Below are positions 27,739 to 37,318 of a DNA stretch of 46,611 nucleotides, one piece after another; the stretch's first letter is position 1, and every line of letters starts with the position of its first letter. The notes under the pieces were generated by a model, which did no database searches, was not told the origin of the DNA, and was given only the letters and a program-made list of their open reading frames with translations. A program made the translations under genes and the position numbers. Source of the DNA: Bacteroidota bacterium (lineage in GTDB: Bacteria; Bacteroidota; Bacteroidia; Chitinophagales; Chitinophagaceae); the NCBI GenBank assembly GCA_005788265.1, contig SXYR01000030.1, forward strand, positions 1-46,611, read 5' to 3'.

Positions 27739-28764
27739 TTATCGCATGATGAATGGAAAAGACTGATAGCTCTTCAATGCCAGCCCTGTTCCACGAACAA
27801 CACTCTTCAGTGGATCTTCTGCAACATGAACCGGTAATTTTATTTTTTGCGACAATCGTTTGTCAAGTCCTCTCAACAATGCGCCTCCACCCGTCAGGTA
27901 CAAACCGCGACGATAAATATCAGCAGCCAACTCCGGAGGAGTCGTTTCAAGAGCTTTTAAAATGGCTTCTTCAATTTTGAAAATGGATTTGTCCAATGCC
28001 TCTGCAATTTCCTGATAGCTCACCATGATTTGTTTTGGGATTCCCGTTACCAAATCACGACCGTTTACCGGAATGTCATCAGGCGGATTATCAAGGTCTT
28101 TCAAAGCTGCACCGATATTGATTTTGATTTGTTCAGCAGTTCTTTCACCAATCAGCAAACTATGGTATCTCCGCAACGCTTCCATGATGTCTGCGGTAAA
28201 TTCATCACCTGCAATGCGAATGGATTGGTCGCAAACAATACCAGCCAAAGCAATGACTGTAATACCTGTTGTACCACCTCCGATGTCAATGATCATATTT
28301 CCTATAGGCTCTGTGACATCGATGCCAATACCCAAGGCAGCAGCCATGGGTTCGTGTATCAAGTATACTTCTTTTGCACCTGCCTGCTCTGCACTGTCTC
28401 TTACTGCTCTTTTTTCCACTTCAGTGATACTGGATGGAATACATATCATCATTCTCCAACTGGGAGGGAACAAAGGTTTTTTAGGATAAATCAACTTGAT
28501 CATTTCCCTGATCATCAATTCTGCCGCATTGAAATCTGCAATCACTCCGTCTTTCAGGGGACGAACAGTTCTGATGCTCTCATGTGTTTTTTCATGCATC
28601 AACAATGCCTTTTTTCCAACAGCTATCAGGTGCTTGGGATTATTTCTGTCCAATGCAACGATGGAGGGTTCATTCACCACGATTTCATCATCATGAATGA
28701 TGAGTGTATTGGCGGTCCCCAAGTCAATTGCAATATCCTGTGTAAACCATGAAAAAAGTCCCAT
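27739..28764 (-). CDS. mreB: Actin-like cell shape protein MreB
   Basis: A 341-residue bacterial actin that directs elongation of rod-shaped cells. The ATP-binding motifs are visible: phosphate 1 in DLGTANTLI (about 14-22), phosphate 2 in DIGGGTTGITVIAL and the adenosine motif in TGGGALLRGLDK. The N-terminal MGLFSWFTQDIAIDLG may bind the membrane. Length is standard. It is the first gene of the mreBCD-mrdA-rodA operon, and a good promoter lies just upstream. Confidence 0.97.
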   Translation of the reverse strand: MGLFSWFTQDIAIDLGTANTLIIHDDEIVVNEPSIVALDRNNPKHLIAVGKKALLMHEKTHESIRTVRPLKDGVIADFNAAELMIREMIKLIYPKKPLFPPSWRMMICIPSSITEVEKRAVRDSAEQAGAKEVYLIHEPMAAALGIGIDVTEPIGNMIIDIGGGTTGITVIALAGIVCDQSIRIAGDEFTADIMEALRRYHSLLIGERTAEQIKINIGAALKDLDNPPDDIPVNGRDLVTGIPKQIMVSYQEIAEALDKSIFKIEEAILKALETTPPELAADIYRRGLYLTGGGALLRGLDKRLSQKIKLPVHVAEDPLKSVVRGTGLALKSYQSFPFIMR

Positions 28765-28787
28765 GTATTGTTGATTTATAAGCCTTA

Positions 28788-28817
28788 CAAAGTTGCTTTA
28801 AAAAAGCGAATTGGCAA
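28788..28817 (-). promoter_or_regulatory. Predicted promoter of the mre operon
   Basis: On the minus strand TTG (complement of 28815-28817), a 19-nt spacer and CAACTTTG (complement of 28788-28795) match the Bacteroidota -33/-7 consensus at all but one position. The -7 box lies 23 bp upstream of the mreB start. Confidence 0.65.
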
Positions 28818-28860
28818 TCATGAATTTTTGAAAAAACTAAAATTGCATTGGAAAGAAAAC

Positions 28861-30144
28861 TCAAGACCTGAATTCGTATCCGATATCTGATCGGAAGTAT
28901 TTTCGATCGTATTGAATATGTTGAATGGCTGCAATGGATCTTTCCACTGCCGAACTGATGTCATTGCCATAGGAGGTAACTGCCAGGACCCTTCCTCCAT
29001 TGGTTAGCAATTGTTCACCGGATTGTTTTACGCCTGCATGAAAAATGAGGGTGAAATCTGAGAAGGATGCGCCCAATCCCCTAATAACCTTGCCTTTTTC
29101 GAATGCTTCAGGATATCCGCCACTCACCAAGACCACGGTGGCTGCGGCATTTTCATGAAATGTTACTGATTGAGTGCCAAGTGTATGTTGGCTCATTGAA
29201 ATGAAAAGCTCAACCAGGTCGGTTGAGAGCCTAGGCATGACAACTTCGGTCTCAGGATCACCCATCCTGCAATTGTACTCTATTACAAAAGGTTCTCCTT
29301 CTACATTGATCAAGCCAAAAAAGACAAAACCATGGTATGTAAGTTTTTCCGATCTGAGTCCGGCAATGGTAGGCTTCACAACTTTTTCCACCACCTTGTC
29401 CATGAATTCACCTTGTGCAAATGGCACCGGACTTACAGCACCCATTCCACCCGTATTCAGCCCCTTGTCCCCTTCGCCAATTCGTTTGTAATCCTTTGCC
29501 TCAGGCAACAATACATAATCATGTCCATCGGTAAGTGCAAAAACGCTGAGTTCAACTCCTTTCAAAAACTGCTCAATCACCACTTTTGCACTTGCTTGTC
29601 CAAATTTTGCCTCCAGGATCATTTCTTCAAATGCAGTCAGCGCCTCTTCATGCGAATGTGCAATCACAACGCCCTTGCCCGCAGCGAGTCCGTCTGCTTT
29701 CAACACAATCGGCAGACCATGTTGCTGAATATACTGTTTGCCCTCTTCAAAATTATCTTTCGTGAATTCTTTGTATGCAGCAGTGGGAATGCCATGCCGC
29801 TCCATGAATGCTTTTGCATACGCTTTGCTTCCCTCCAATTGGGCAGCTTCCGCTGAAGGACCAACGACAATCAAATCCGCCAATGAAACATCTGCTGTGA
29901 GGTAGTCGTAAATCCCCTGTACAAGCGGATCTTCTGGTCCAACTACCACCATGTGAATATCCTTCTCTCTGCAGCAATCAGCAATCGCTTTGAAATCAAG
30001 CAAGTCTATTGCAATATTTTCTCCAATGGTTGCAGTTCCTGGATTTCCAGGAGCGATGAACAACTGATTACAATGTTTGCTTTGCTTTATTTTCCAGGCC
30101 AAGGCATGTTCTCTGCCTCCAGAACCCAACAGAAGTATGTTCAT
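28861..30144 (-). CDS. purD: Phosphoribosylamine-glycine ligase
   Basis: This enzyme makes glycinamide ribonucleotide from phosphoribosylamine, glycine and ATP in purine synthesis. The 427 residues open with the N-terminal domain (MNILLLGSGGREHALAWK), followed by VGPEDPLVQGI and the ATP-grasp fold (GLAAGKGVVIAHSHEEA). The signature RMGDPETEVVMPRL is clear. Length is normal. It is upstream of mreB on the same strand, but the 96-bp gap carries the mre promoter, so it is probably transcribed separately. It diverges from the POT transporter gene. Confidence 0.97.
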   Translation of the reverse strand: MNILLLGSGGREHALAWKIKQSKHCNQLFIAPGNPGTATIGENIAIDLLDFKAIADCCREKDIHMVVVGPEDPLVQGIYDYLTADVSLADLIVVGPSAEAAQLEGSKAYAKAFMERHGIPTAAYKEFTKDNFEEGKQYIQQHGLPIVLKADGLAAGKGVVIAHSHEEALTAFEEMILEAKFGQASAKVVIEQFLKGVELSVFALTDGHDYVLLPEAKDYKRIGEGDKGLNTGGMGAVSPVPFAQGEFMDKVVEKVVKPTIAGLRSEKLTYHGFVFFGLINVEGEPFVIEYNCRMGDPETEVVMPRLSTDLVELFISMSQHTLGTQSVTFHENAAATVVLVSGGYPEAFEKGKVIRGLGASFSDFTLIFHAGVKQSGEQLLTNGGRVLAVTSYGNDISSAVERSIAAIQHIQYDRKYFRSDIGYEFRS

Positions 30145-30198
30145 AGTGATGAACGAAGATACAAATTGCTTATTTTAGGCATTGCATAAATCAATCAT

Positions 30199-31755
30199 AT
30201 GGCCCAAACCAAGAACGCGTCTCACCCAAAAGGACTCTATGTATTATTCGCCACCGAAATGTGGGAGAGATATAATTATTACGGAATGAGAGCCATTTTG
30301 GTGCTTTTTATGACCAAAGCCCTCTTGTTTTCCAAGGAATTTTCCTCGCATCTATATGGTGGATATACCAGCTTGATCTACTTATCACCCTTGATTGGCG
30401 GATTCATTGCCGATCGATTTTGGGGGAATCAGCGCTCTATCATTACAGGTGGACTCATCATGGCACTGGGGGAATTTGTATTGTTTTTTTGTGGCAGCAC
30501 CTATACCAGCAATGCAGAATTATCACAAATCCTCTTCTTCAGTGGATTGGGATTCATGATTGCAGGCAATGGATTTTTCAAGCCCAATATTTCAGCACTT
30601 GTAGGACAGTTGTATCCGAAAGGAGATACGCGCATCGATTCAGCCTATACCATTTTTTATATGGGGATCAATGTGGGGGGTGCATTGGGACCATTCATTT
30701 GCGGATTGGTAGGTGATACAGGAAATCCCGCTGATTTTAAATGGGCCTTTTTGGTAGGAGGCATTGGCATGCTGATCAGTGTTGCCATACAATTGATCTA
30801 CCACAGAAAATTTGTAAAAGATCCAGATGGCAATACATTGGGCATGGAACCAACAAACAGCCAACCGATTTCAAGAAATCCAATCATCATGACTATTGGA
30901 ATGCTTTTACTGGTGATGGTTTCAACGGGGATGCTTTATTTGGACTCGGGACTCGCCTCGATCAAACACATTGGCTTTACGATCAACGGTATAGAAATTG
31001 GAACTGCACTGTTTACCAATCTTATTTTTCTACTTGTCGCTTCCATTGTTACAATCGCCGCCATCATATTTACCGACAAAACACTCAGCAGCATCGAAAA
31101 AAGCAAAGTGCTGGTCATATTTACTGTTTCATTCTTCGTTGTATTTTTCTGGAGCGCCTTCGAACAGGCAGGTGCTTCCCTTACATTTTTTGCGGATGAA
31201 CAAACCAATCGTGATCTTGGCTTTTTTGTTGTTCCTGCCAGTTTCTTTCAATCATTGAATTCAGTTTTTGTTGTTGGATTTGCACCTTTGCTCGCATGGC
31301 TTTGGGTGAGATTGGGAAAGCATGATCCTTCATCTCCAACTAAAATGGCATTGGGCTTGTTCTTGTTGGCAATGGGTTATTTGTGGATTGCATTTGGCGT
31401 GAAGGATGTTCAACCAGGCATCAAGGTCAGCATGATTTGGCTGCTTGGTATGTATGCATTGCATACCCTTGGAGAGTTGTGCTTGTCTCCCATTGGACTC
31501 TCATTGGTAAATAAATTGGCTCCACTCAAATTTGCTTCCATGCTGATGGCAGTATGGTTTACTGCAAACGCATTTGCCAATTACCTCGCTGGAGCATTGA
31601 GCAAATTGTATCCAGAGGCTGGCAAATCAAAAAACATTTTAGGTTTTGGAATCGAAAATAATTTTGATTTTTTCATCATGTTTGTTTTCATGTCAGGTGC
31701 AGCATCTTTGATACTTTTCTTTCTCTCCAAGAAATTACAAAGTCTGATGAAGTAA
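30199..31755 (+). CDS. POT-family proton-coupled peptide transporter
   Basis: A 518-residue major facilitator protein that imports di- and tripeptides with protons. The family motif is clear at the start: ATEMWERYNYYGMRAILVLF (ExxERFxYYG). GNGFFKPNISALVGQLYP and FYMGINVGGALGPFICG are the second POT signature. It has about 14 membrane helices. The OPT transporter gene follows after 22 bp in the same direction, so two peptide transporters are probably co-expressed. Confidence 0.94.
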   Translation: MAQTKNASHPKGLYVLFATEMWERYNYYGMRAILVLFMTKALLFSKEFSSHLYGGYTSLIYLSPLIGGFIADRFWGNQRSIITGGLIMALGEFVLFFCGSTYTSNAELSQILFFSGLGFMIAGNGFFKPNISALVGQLYPKGDTRIDSAYTIFYMGINVGGALGPFICGLVGDTGNPADFKWAFLVGGIGMLISVAIQLIYHRKFVKDPDGNTLGMEPTNSQPISRNPIIMTIGMLLLVMVSTGMLYLDSGLASIKHIGFTINGIEIGTALFTNLIFLLVASIVTIAAIIFTDKTLSSIEKSKVLVIFTVSFFVVFFWSAFEQAGASLTFFADEQTNRDLGFFVVPASFFQSLNSVFVVGFAPLLAWLWVRLGKHDPSSPTKMALGLFLLAMGYLWIAFGVKDVQPGIKVSMIWLLGMYALHTLGELCLSPIGLSLVNKLAPLKFASMLMAVWFTANAFANYLAGALSKLYPEAGKSKNILGFGIENNFDFFIMFVFMSGAASLILFFLSKKLQSLMK

Positions 31756-31777
31756 TCAATTCAAATCTATCTATCTC

Positions 31778-33817
31778 ATGAGCGATAAAAAATTTACTCC
31801 CTTTGTAGCACCCGATCAGGTAATGAAAGAATTTACCTGGAAAGCTGTCATCACAGGTGCTTGTTTTGGCATCATCTTCGGAGCTGCAACTGTCTATCTT
31901 GCCTTGAAAGCAGGCTTGACTGTGTCAGCATCCATTCCGATTGCCGTCATGTCGATTGCACTCAGCAGACTTTTTCTGAAGACCACCATCCTTGAAAACA
32001 ACATCATCCAAACAACAGGCTCTGCAGGAGAAAGCATTGCAGCGGGTGTGGTATTTACTTTACCGGGATTTTTATTTCTCAGCGAGAGCACCAGTGCTGA
32101 CTATTTTAATTACGTTACCATTCTGGTGCTTGCCATTTTTGGGGGCATGTTGGGAACACTGATGATGATACCCCTCAGAAGTGCACTCATTGTAAAAGAA
32201 CATGAAACACTTCCGTACCCTGAAGGAACAGCCTGTGCATCTGTGTTAAAAGCAGGCGAGAGAGGAGGCAATTTTGCAAAAACTGCTTTTTCCGGATTGG
32301 GATTTGCAGTGCTCTATGCCTTTTTTCAAAAGATATTTCATGTCATCGCTGAAACCCCCTCCTTCATTACTGCACAAACCAATAAATATTTACCCTCTGC
32401 AAAAATCAGCGGCGAAATCACACCAGAATATTTAGGGGTGGGATACATCATCGGACCTAAAATTGCAGGTGTGCTTGTCGCAGGCAGTGTGCTCACATGG
32501 TTTGTTTTCAATCCATTGCTTGCAACAGTTGTTCCCGGCGATGTGATTGCAAGTCAATTGATAAAACTCGGTTACCTGCAAGACTTACAAACAGCCGGAG
32601 GACCAGGAGGATGGAATCCCGTAACACATCAATTTGCAGATTTTGCCACAGCTATTTACAGGGCATACGTAAGACAAATCGGTGCAGGCGCAGTAGCTGC
32701 AGGAGGATTCATTACGCTGATCAAAACCATCCCAACAATTATATCATCATTCAAAGGAAGCATTGGTAAAATAAAAAAAGAACAGTCTGACCTCCAGCAG
32801 ACGTTGCGAACCGAGCGTGATCTGTCGCTTAAAATTGTGTTATGGGGAAGCCTCGTATTGATATTGCTGATGGGGATTTTACCCATGCTGCCAGGCAATG
32901 GAATGGCAAGTAAATTGCTTATCGGCATCTTGGTTGTTGTGTTTGGTGCATTTTTTGTGACAGTCTCCTCACGAATTGTAGGATTGATTGGATCTTCCAA
33001 TAATCCCATCTCCGGCATGACCATTGCCACCATCATGGGCACTTGTTTGGTATTTATTGCAGTTGGTTGGACAGGCAAGGTTTTTGAACCAATGGCTTTG
33101 GTGGTGGGTGGAATTATTTGCATTGCTGCAGCGAATGCTGGTGCAACTTCACAAGACCTGAAAACTGGATATATTTTAGGTGCTACCCCACGTGCCCAGC
33201 AAATTGCATTGTTCATTGGAGCAATCGTTTCTTCCATTGCGATAGGCTTTACCATCAAAGTGCTGGATACTCCTACACAGGAAATGTTGCAATCAAATAT
33301 CTACCATGCCATTGGCACTGATCGTTATGCCGCACCACAGGCGACATTGATGGCAACACTCATCAAGGGAATTCTTTCATTCAATTTGGATTGGCAATTT
33401 GTATTGGTGGGAGTTGCCATTGCGATTGTCATGGAACTATGTGGCATCAAAGCATTGAGTTTTGCAATTGGCATTTACCTCCCCCTTTCTACAACGCTTC
33501 CAATTTTTATAGGAGGCGCTATCAGAGGATGGGTTGACAAGAGCAAAAAGTCAACCGAGCATGCACATGAAGAAGACCTGAGACAAGGAAATCTTTTTGC
33601 CACCGGACTGGTTGCAGGTGGTGCCATTGCAGGGGTAGCAGTTGCATTTCTTTCTGCCAATGACTCCATAGCCAAAAAGCTGGGATTGTTGAACCTCGAG
33701 CCCAGTATCAGCCATCTATTGGGTGAACAGGGTTATTTCCTTCTGGGAACTATGATGTTCTTTGTGATGGCCTTCATATTGTATCGAGTGGCGATGAGGA
33801 AAGAGCAAACACTTTAA
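31778..33817 (+). CDS. OPT-family oligopeptide transporter
   Basis: A 679-residue integral membrane protein with about 16 hydrophobic segments. OPT proteins move oligopeptides or metal chelates into the cell. Recognisable elements are LALKAGLTVSASIPIAVMSI near the N-terminus, ENNIIQTTGSAGESIAAG, YPEGTACASVLKAGERGG and the central AANAGATSQDLKTGYILGATP. The length suits the bacterial branch. It lies between the POT gene and the AlkB-like gene, with 22-bp and 12-bp gaps, in one likely operon. Confidence 0.93.
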   Translation: MSDKKFTPFVAPDQVMKEFTWKAVITGACFGIIFGAATVYLALKAGLTVSASIPIAVMSIALSRLFLKTTILENNIIQTTGSAGESIAAGVVFTLPGFLFLSESTSADYFNYVTILVLAIFGGMLGTLMMIPLRSALIVKEHETLPYPEGTACASVLKAGERGGNFAKTAFSGLGFAVLYAFFQKIFHVIAETPSFITAQTNKYLPSAKISGEITPEYLGVGYIIGPKIAGVLVAGSVLTWFVFNPLLATVVPGDVIASQLIKLGYLQDLQTAGGPGGWNPVTHQFADFATAIYRAYVRQIGAGAVAAGGFITLIKTIPTIISSFKGSIGKIKKEQSDLQQTLRTERDLSLKIVLWGSLVLILLMGILPMLPGNGMASKLLIGILVVVFGAFFVTVSSRIVGLIGSSNNPISGMTIATIMGTCLVFIAVGWTGKVFEPMALVVGGIICIAAANAGATSQDLKTGYILGATPRAQQIALFIGAIVSSIAIGFTIKVLDTPTQEMLQSNIYHAIGTDRYAAPQATLMATLIKGILSFNLDWQFVLVGVAIAIVMELCGIKALSFAIGIYLPLSTTLPIFIGGAIRGWVDKSKKSTEHAHEEDLRQGNLFATGLVAGGAIAGVAVAFLSANDSIAKKLGLLNLEPSISHLLGEQGYFLLGTMMFFVMAFILYRVAMRKEQTL

Positions 33818-33829
33818 ATGAATTGAACA

Positions 33830-34882
33830 ATGAAAATCAGAGCATTGAAATTTAGCCTTCCATTGGCCATCTACATCCTGGCCTATTTATCATTTACACA
33901 AAATGGATGGATGGTTTTTGCTCCCATCTTATTTGCATTTTTGATCGTACCATCTGTAGAGTTGCTCATTCCATCGAATGAAAAAAATCTTACAGATGCC
34001 GAAGAACAAATTGCAAAGGAGGACAGACTATATGATATTTGGCTTTACGCAATTGTTCCTTTGCAATACATTGCCCTGTACTATTTTCTGCAAACAGTAA
34101 ACGACCCTTCCATCAACCATTGGGAATTGGCGGGAAGAATATTGGCCATGGGACTGCTCTGCGGCACATTTGGAATCAATGTTGGACACGAACTCGGACA
34201 CCGCCGACACCTTTATGAAAGAAACATGGCGAAAGCGTTATTGCTTACTTCTCTCTACATGCATTTTTATATTGAACACAACAAAGGTCACCATAAAAAT
34301 GTTTCCACCCATGAAGATCCAAGCAGTGCCAGGAAGGGCGAAAATCTTTACCGTTTTTATCTGAGAACAGTTGCTTACGGATTCATCTCTGCATGGAAAA
34401 TTGCAGCAGATGAACAAAGAAAAAAAGGGAAACCAGTACTGAATATCATGAATCAAATGATCCAGTTTCAACTGCTGCAATTGGTATTCCTTGCATCGAT
34501 ATTTTTAATGTTCGGAATCTTTGCAGGTACTTGTTTTCTTGCTGCAGCCACCATCGGTTTTCTGTTGTTGGAGACTGTAAATTACATTGAACATTATGGC
34601 CTTGAGAGAAAGAAAACAGAAGAAGGGTATGAACGTGCAATGCCTGAACACAGCTGGAACAGCAGTCATTTCTTGGGAAGATTGTTGCTTTTTGAACTTT
34701 CAAGACACAGCGATCATCATTATCAGGCAAGCAGAAAATATCAATTGCTCAGACATCATGAAGAGGCACCTCAAATGCCAACTGGGTACCCAGGAATGAT
34801 ATTGCTAGCTATGTTTCCCCCACTATGGTTTCAGGTTATGCACAAAAGAATGACTGAATTTAAAGCATCACTGAATCACTGA
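33830..34882 (+). CDS. AlkB-type membrane di-iron monooxygenase
   Basis: A 350-residue membrane protein of the alkane 1-monooxygenase family. The His boxes are present: HELGHRRH (120-127), EHNKGHHKNVSTHEDP (149-163), and LSRHSDHH (290-297). NYIEHYGL (251-258) is the extra box typical of AlkB as opposed to desaturases. Several membrane helices lie near the N-terminus. AlkB normally hydroxylates the terminal carbon of alkanes using rubredoxin; no rubredoxin or reductase gene is near. It ends inside the last codons of serS on the opposite strand (15-bp overlap). The natural substrate here is uncertain. Confidence 0.9.
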   Translation: MKIRALKFSLPLAIYILAYLSFTQNGWMVFAPILFAFLIVPSVELLIPSNEKNLTDAEEQIAKEDRLYDIWLYAIVPLQYIALYYFLQTVNDPSINHWELAGRILAMGLLCGTFGINVGHELGHRRHLYERNMAKALLLTSLYMHFYIEHNKGHHKNVSTHEDPSSARKGENLYRFYLRTVAYGFISAWKIAADEQRKKGKPVLNIMNQMIQFQLLQLVFLASIFLMFGIFAGTCFLAAATIGFLLLETVNYIEHYGLERKKTEEGYERAMPEHSWNSSHFLGRLLLFELSRHSDHHYQASRKYQLLRHHEEAPQMPTGYPGMILLAMFPPLWFQVMHKRMTEFKASLNH

Positions 34883-36139
34883 GGCCCCGAAATATGGCCT
34901 GAGCACTTCAGGAATTTGTATGCCTTCGGGTGTTTGAAAATTTTCTAGCATGCTTGCAAGGATACGTGGCAATGCGAGAGAGCTGCCATTTAATGAATGC
35001 AGCAATTGTGTTTTCCCCTGCTCGTCTTTGGTTCTGACTTTTAAACGGTTCGTTTGAAAATTTTCAAAGTTGGAAACGGAGCTAACTTCCAACCAGCGTT
35101 CCTGTGCAGCGCTGTATACTTCAAAATCATATGTAAGCGCAGATGCAAAACTCATGTCACCTCCGCACAATCGAAGAATTCTGTAAGGAAGTCCCAGAGA
35201 AATGATCAATTGCTCTACATGTGCAACCATTTGATCCAACGCAGCGTAACTGTTTGCTGCTTCTGTCAATTGTACAATTTCAACTTTGTCAAACTGGTGC
35301 ACCCTGTTCAATCCGCGTACATCTTTTCCAAAACTGCCAGCCTCTCTTCTGAAGCATGGAGTATATGCTGTCATTTTGATAGGGAGCTTGGAAGCGGGAA
35401 CGATTTCATCGCGATAAATATTTGTGACAGGCACCTCTGCCGTGGGAATCAGGTAAAGGTCATCTTCTTTGATATAATACATCTGTCCCTCTTTATCCGG
35501 CAGCTGTCCGGTTCCATATGCCGAGCTTGCGTTGACAATATGGGGAGGAATATATTCTGTATACCCTGCAGCGGTATTGTAATCCAGAAAATACTGAATC
35601 AATGCTCTTTGCAATTTTGCACCTCTGCCTTTGTACAATGGAAATCCACTGCCAGTTATTTTGACACCGGTTTGAAAATCGACAAGATCATATTGTATGA
35701 TCAAATCCCAGTGCGGCTTTGCTCCAGGGTGCAGTTTTGGAAAGTCGGGTGATTGCTTCATCACCTGATTGTCTTCTGCTGTTTTACCATTCGGCACCAG
35801 TTCGTTTGGAAGATTGGGGAGTCGGACAAGTTGTTGGTTCAACTGTTGTTCAACTTCATTCAATTGCCCGGTGAGCGCATCGATTTGTTCTTTCAATGCT
35901 GCTACATTTGATTTGTTTGTCTCGGCTTCTTGTTGTTTTCCTTGGGCAATCAATGCTCCAATTGATTTGGAGGCAGTATTTCTTTTAGACAGCAATTCGT
36001 CAGACTGGGTCTGTAGATTTTTTCGCTGTTCATCCAACGAAATAATTTCATCAACGAGATGGATGTCCTGAAAATGCTTTTTCTGCAATCCATTCAATAC
36101 TTTTTCCTTGTTTGTCCGAATAAACGCCAGCTGCAGCAT
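34868..36139 (-). CDS. serS: Seryl-tRNA synthetase
   Basis: This enzyme charges tRNA-Ser with serine. The 423 residues begin with the long antiparallel coiled-coil arm (about 30-110) that binds the tRNA variable loop. The class II catalytic core follows: motif 2 with TPCFRREAGSFGKDVRGLNRVHQF and motif 3 with LNGSSLALPRILASMLE. Length is standard. A -7 element lies 13 bp upstream. It converges with the AlkB-like gene, sharing 15 bp at the 3' ends. Confidence 0.97.
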   Translation of the reverse strand: MLQLAFIRTNKEKVLNGLQKKHFQDIHLVDEIISLDEQRKNLQTQSDELLSKRNTASKSIGALIAQGKQQEAETNKSNVAALKEQIDALTGQLNEVEQQLNQQLVRLPNLPNELVPNGKTAEDNQVMKQSPDFPKLHPGAKPHWDLIIQYDLVDFQTGVKITGSGFPLYKGRGAKLQRALIQYFLDYNTAAGYTEYIPPHIVNASSAYGTGQLPDKEGQMYYIKEDDLYLIPTAEVPVTNIYRDEIVPASKLPIKMTAYTPCFRREAGSFGKDVRGLNRVHQFDKVEIVQLTEAANSYAALDQMVAHVEQLIISLGLPYRILRLCGGDMSFASALTYDFEVYSAAQERWLEVSSVSNFENFQTNRLKVRTKDEQGKTQLLHSLNGSSLALPRILASMLENFQTPEGIQIPEVLRPYFGASVIQ

Positions 36140-36152
36140 CGATCAATTTTTG

Positions 36153-36160
36153 CAAAGATA
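36153..36160 (-). promoter_or_regulatory. Predicted -7 element of serS
   Basis: On the minus strand TATCTTTG is an exact match to TAnnTTTG and ends 13 bp before the serS start. No TTG is seen at the right -33 distance. Confidence 0.45.
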
Positions 36161-36214
36161 AGAATTCAGGCAGTTGCGGGTGTTCGCTATCAGAATCTTG
36201 ATTAGTTTTGCGGG

Positions 36215-36562
36215 ATGTTGGTATCGGAAGATTTACAGGTCAGATGGTGGAAACTGGAAGAAAAACTCATGCAACGATTTGGGAAGAAACCCGACTTGGA
36301 GTCTATCCTTTTCTTAATTGGAGTTCAGGAAGTGGGCGGTGCAGGTCATGAGTTCACCAAAGAACAAAAACAAGATCTGATGCACGTGGCGGTCTGTTCA
36401 ATTTTAGCGGCAAGTGGATATTATGAGAAGGAAGGCTGGGACCAGGATGGCTGGCCCCATTTCAAACAATTGAAAGAATTGCCAACGATGTCTTTGATAG
36501 AACAGGATAACTTTATGAAAGACCACGTACTTTTTTACTTCTCACAGAATGCGTTTGTATGA
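36215..36562 (+). CDS. Small conserved-looking protein of unknown function
   Basis: A 115-residue soluble protein without signal peptide or membrane helix. Features include a Trp-rich N-terminal helix (QVRWWKLEEKLMQRFG), FLIGVQEVGGAGHEFTKEQKQDLMHVAVC and a C-terminal YFSQNAF. I do not recognise a named domain; it looks like a compact helical protein. Its stop codon overlaps the start of the cyclophilin gene (ATGA at 36559-36562), so the two are translationally coupled. TAGTTTTG at 36203-36210 matches a -7 box but would leave almost no leader. Confidence 0.75.
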   Translation: MLVSEDLQVRWWKLEEKLMQRFGKKPDLESILFLIGVQEVGGAGHEFTKEQKQDLMHVAVCSILAASGYYEKEGWDQDGWPHFKQLKELPTMSLIEQDNFMKDHVLFYFSQNAFV

Positions 36563-37272
36563 AGCACAACATTCAACTGATTTTTACGCTTTTCTTTTGG
36601 ATCGCCATTGCTGCAACATCCTTGATGGCCCAACCTTCAACAAAGGTGAAAAAAATGGATGCCAGGCGGGATGTAAAAATGGTAACAGATTCAGGAACCT
36701 TCATCATCCGCTTAAGCGATTCCACACCCATCCACAGAGACAATTTCATCAAGCTGGTTAGATCCAGATTTTACGAAGGCATTTCATTTCACAGGGTGAT
36801 CAGTGGATTCATGATTCAAGCAGGTGATGAAAAGTCTCGGATCCAAGCAGATTCAACAAGATTTTTAAAAGACTATACCCTTCCCGCAGAATTCATACCA
36901 TCCCTCTACCACAGAAAAGGAGTCATTGCCGCTGCAAGATGGGGAGATGATATCAATCCGAAAAGGAACAGCAGCGGGGTTCAATTTTATATTGTACAAG
37001 GAAGAATCCACAACGACTTTACGCTTGACTCTGCTGAAACCTATCGATTGAAAGGCAGGAAATTACCTCTTTCGCACAGAGAGGTATACAAGCAAACCGG
37101 GGGTACTCCGCATCTCGATCAGAACTATACCATCTTCGGAGCATTGGTCAGCGGATTCGATGTGCTCGATAAGATTGGCAATACCGCCACCTCCGGAAAA
37201 ACAGGGGGTGATAAGCCCCTGACTCCCATTCGGATCATACAAACAAGAATGGTGAAAAGAAAATCCTCTTAA
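36559..37272 (+). CDS. Exported cyclophilin-type peptidyl-prolyl isomerase
   Basis: A 237-residue isomerase that speeds folding of proline-containing proteins. A signal peptide (about 1-25, ending SLMAQ) directs it to the periplasm. The cyclophilin core shows TDSGTFIIRL, YEGISFHRVISGFMIQAGD (with the catalytic Phe-His-Arg), SSGVQFYIV and NYTIFGALVSGFDVLDKI. An insertion of about 40 residues (FTLDSAETYRLKGRKLPLSH and following) separates the last two motifs. It starts within the stop of the upstream gene. Confidence 0.93.
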   Translation: MKHNIQLIFTLFFWIAIAATSLMAQPSTKVKKMDARRDVKMVTDSGTFIIRLSDSTPIHRDNFIKLVRSRFYEGISFHRVISGFMIQAGDEKSRIQADSTRFLKDYTLPAEFIPSLYHRKGVIAAARWGDDINPKRNSSGVQFYIVQGRIHNDFTLDSAETYRLKGRKLPLSHREVYKQTGGTPHLDQNYTIFGALVSGFDVLDKIGNTATSGKTGGDKPLTPIRIIQTRMVKRKSS

Positions 37273-37318
37273 AAGAACAATGAGACAATAAAAACTTTAA
37301 TCTTGTAAAAAAATTTAT

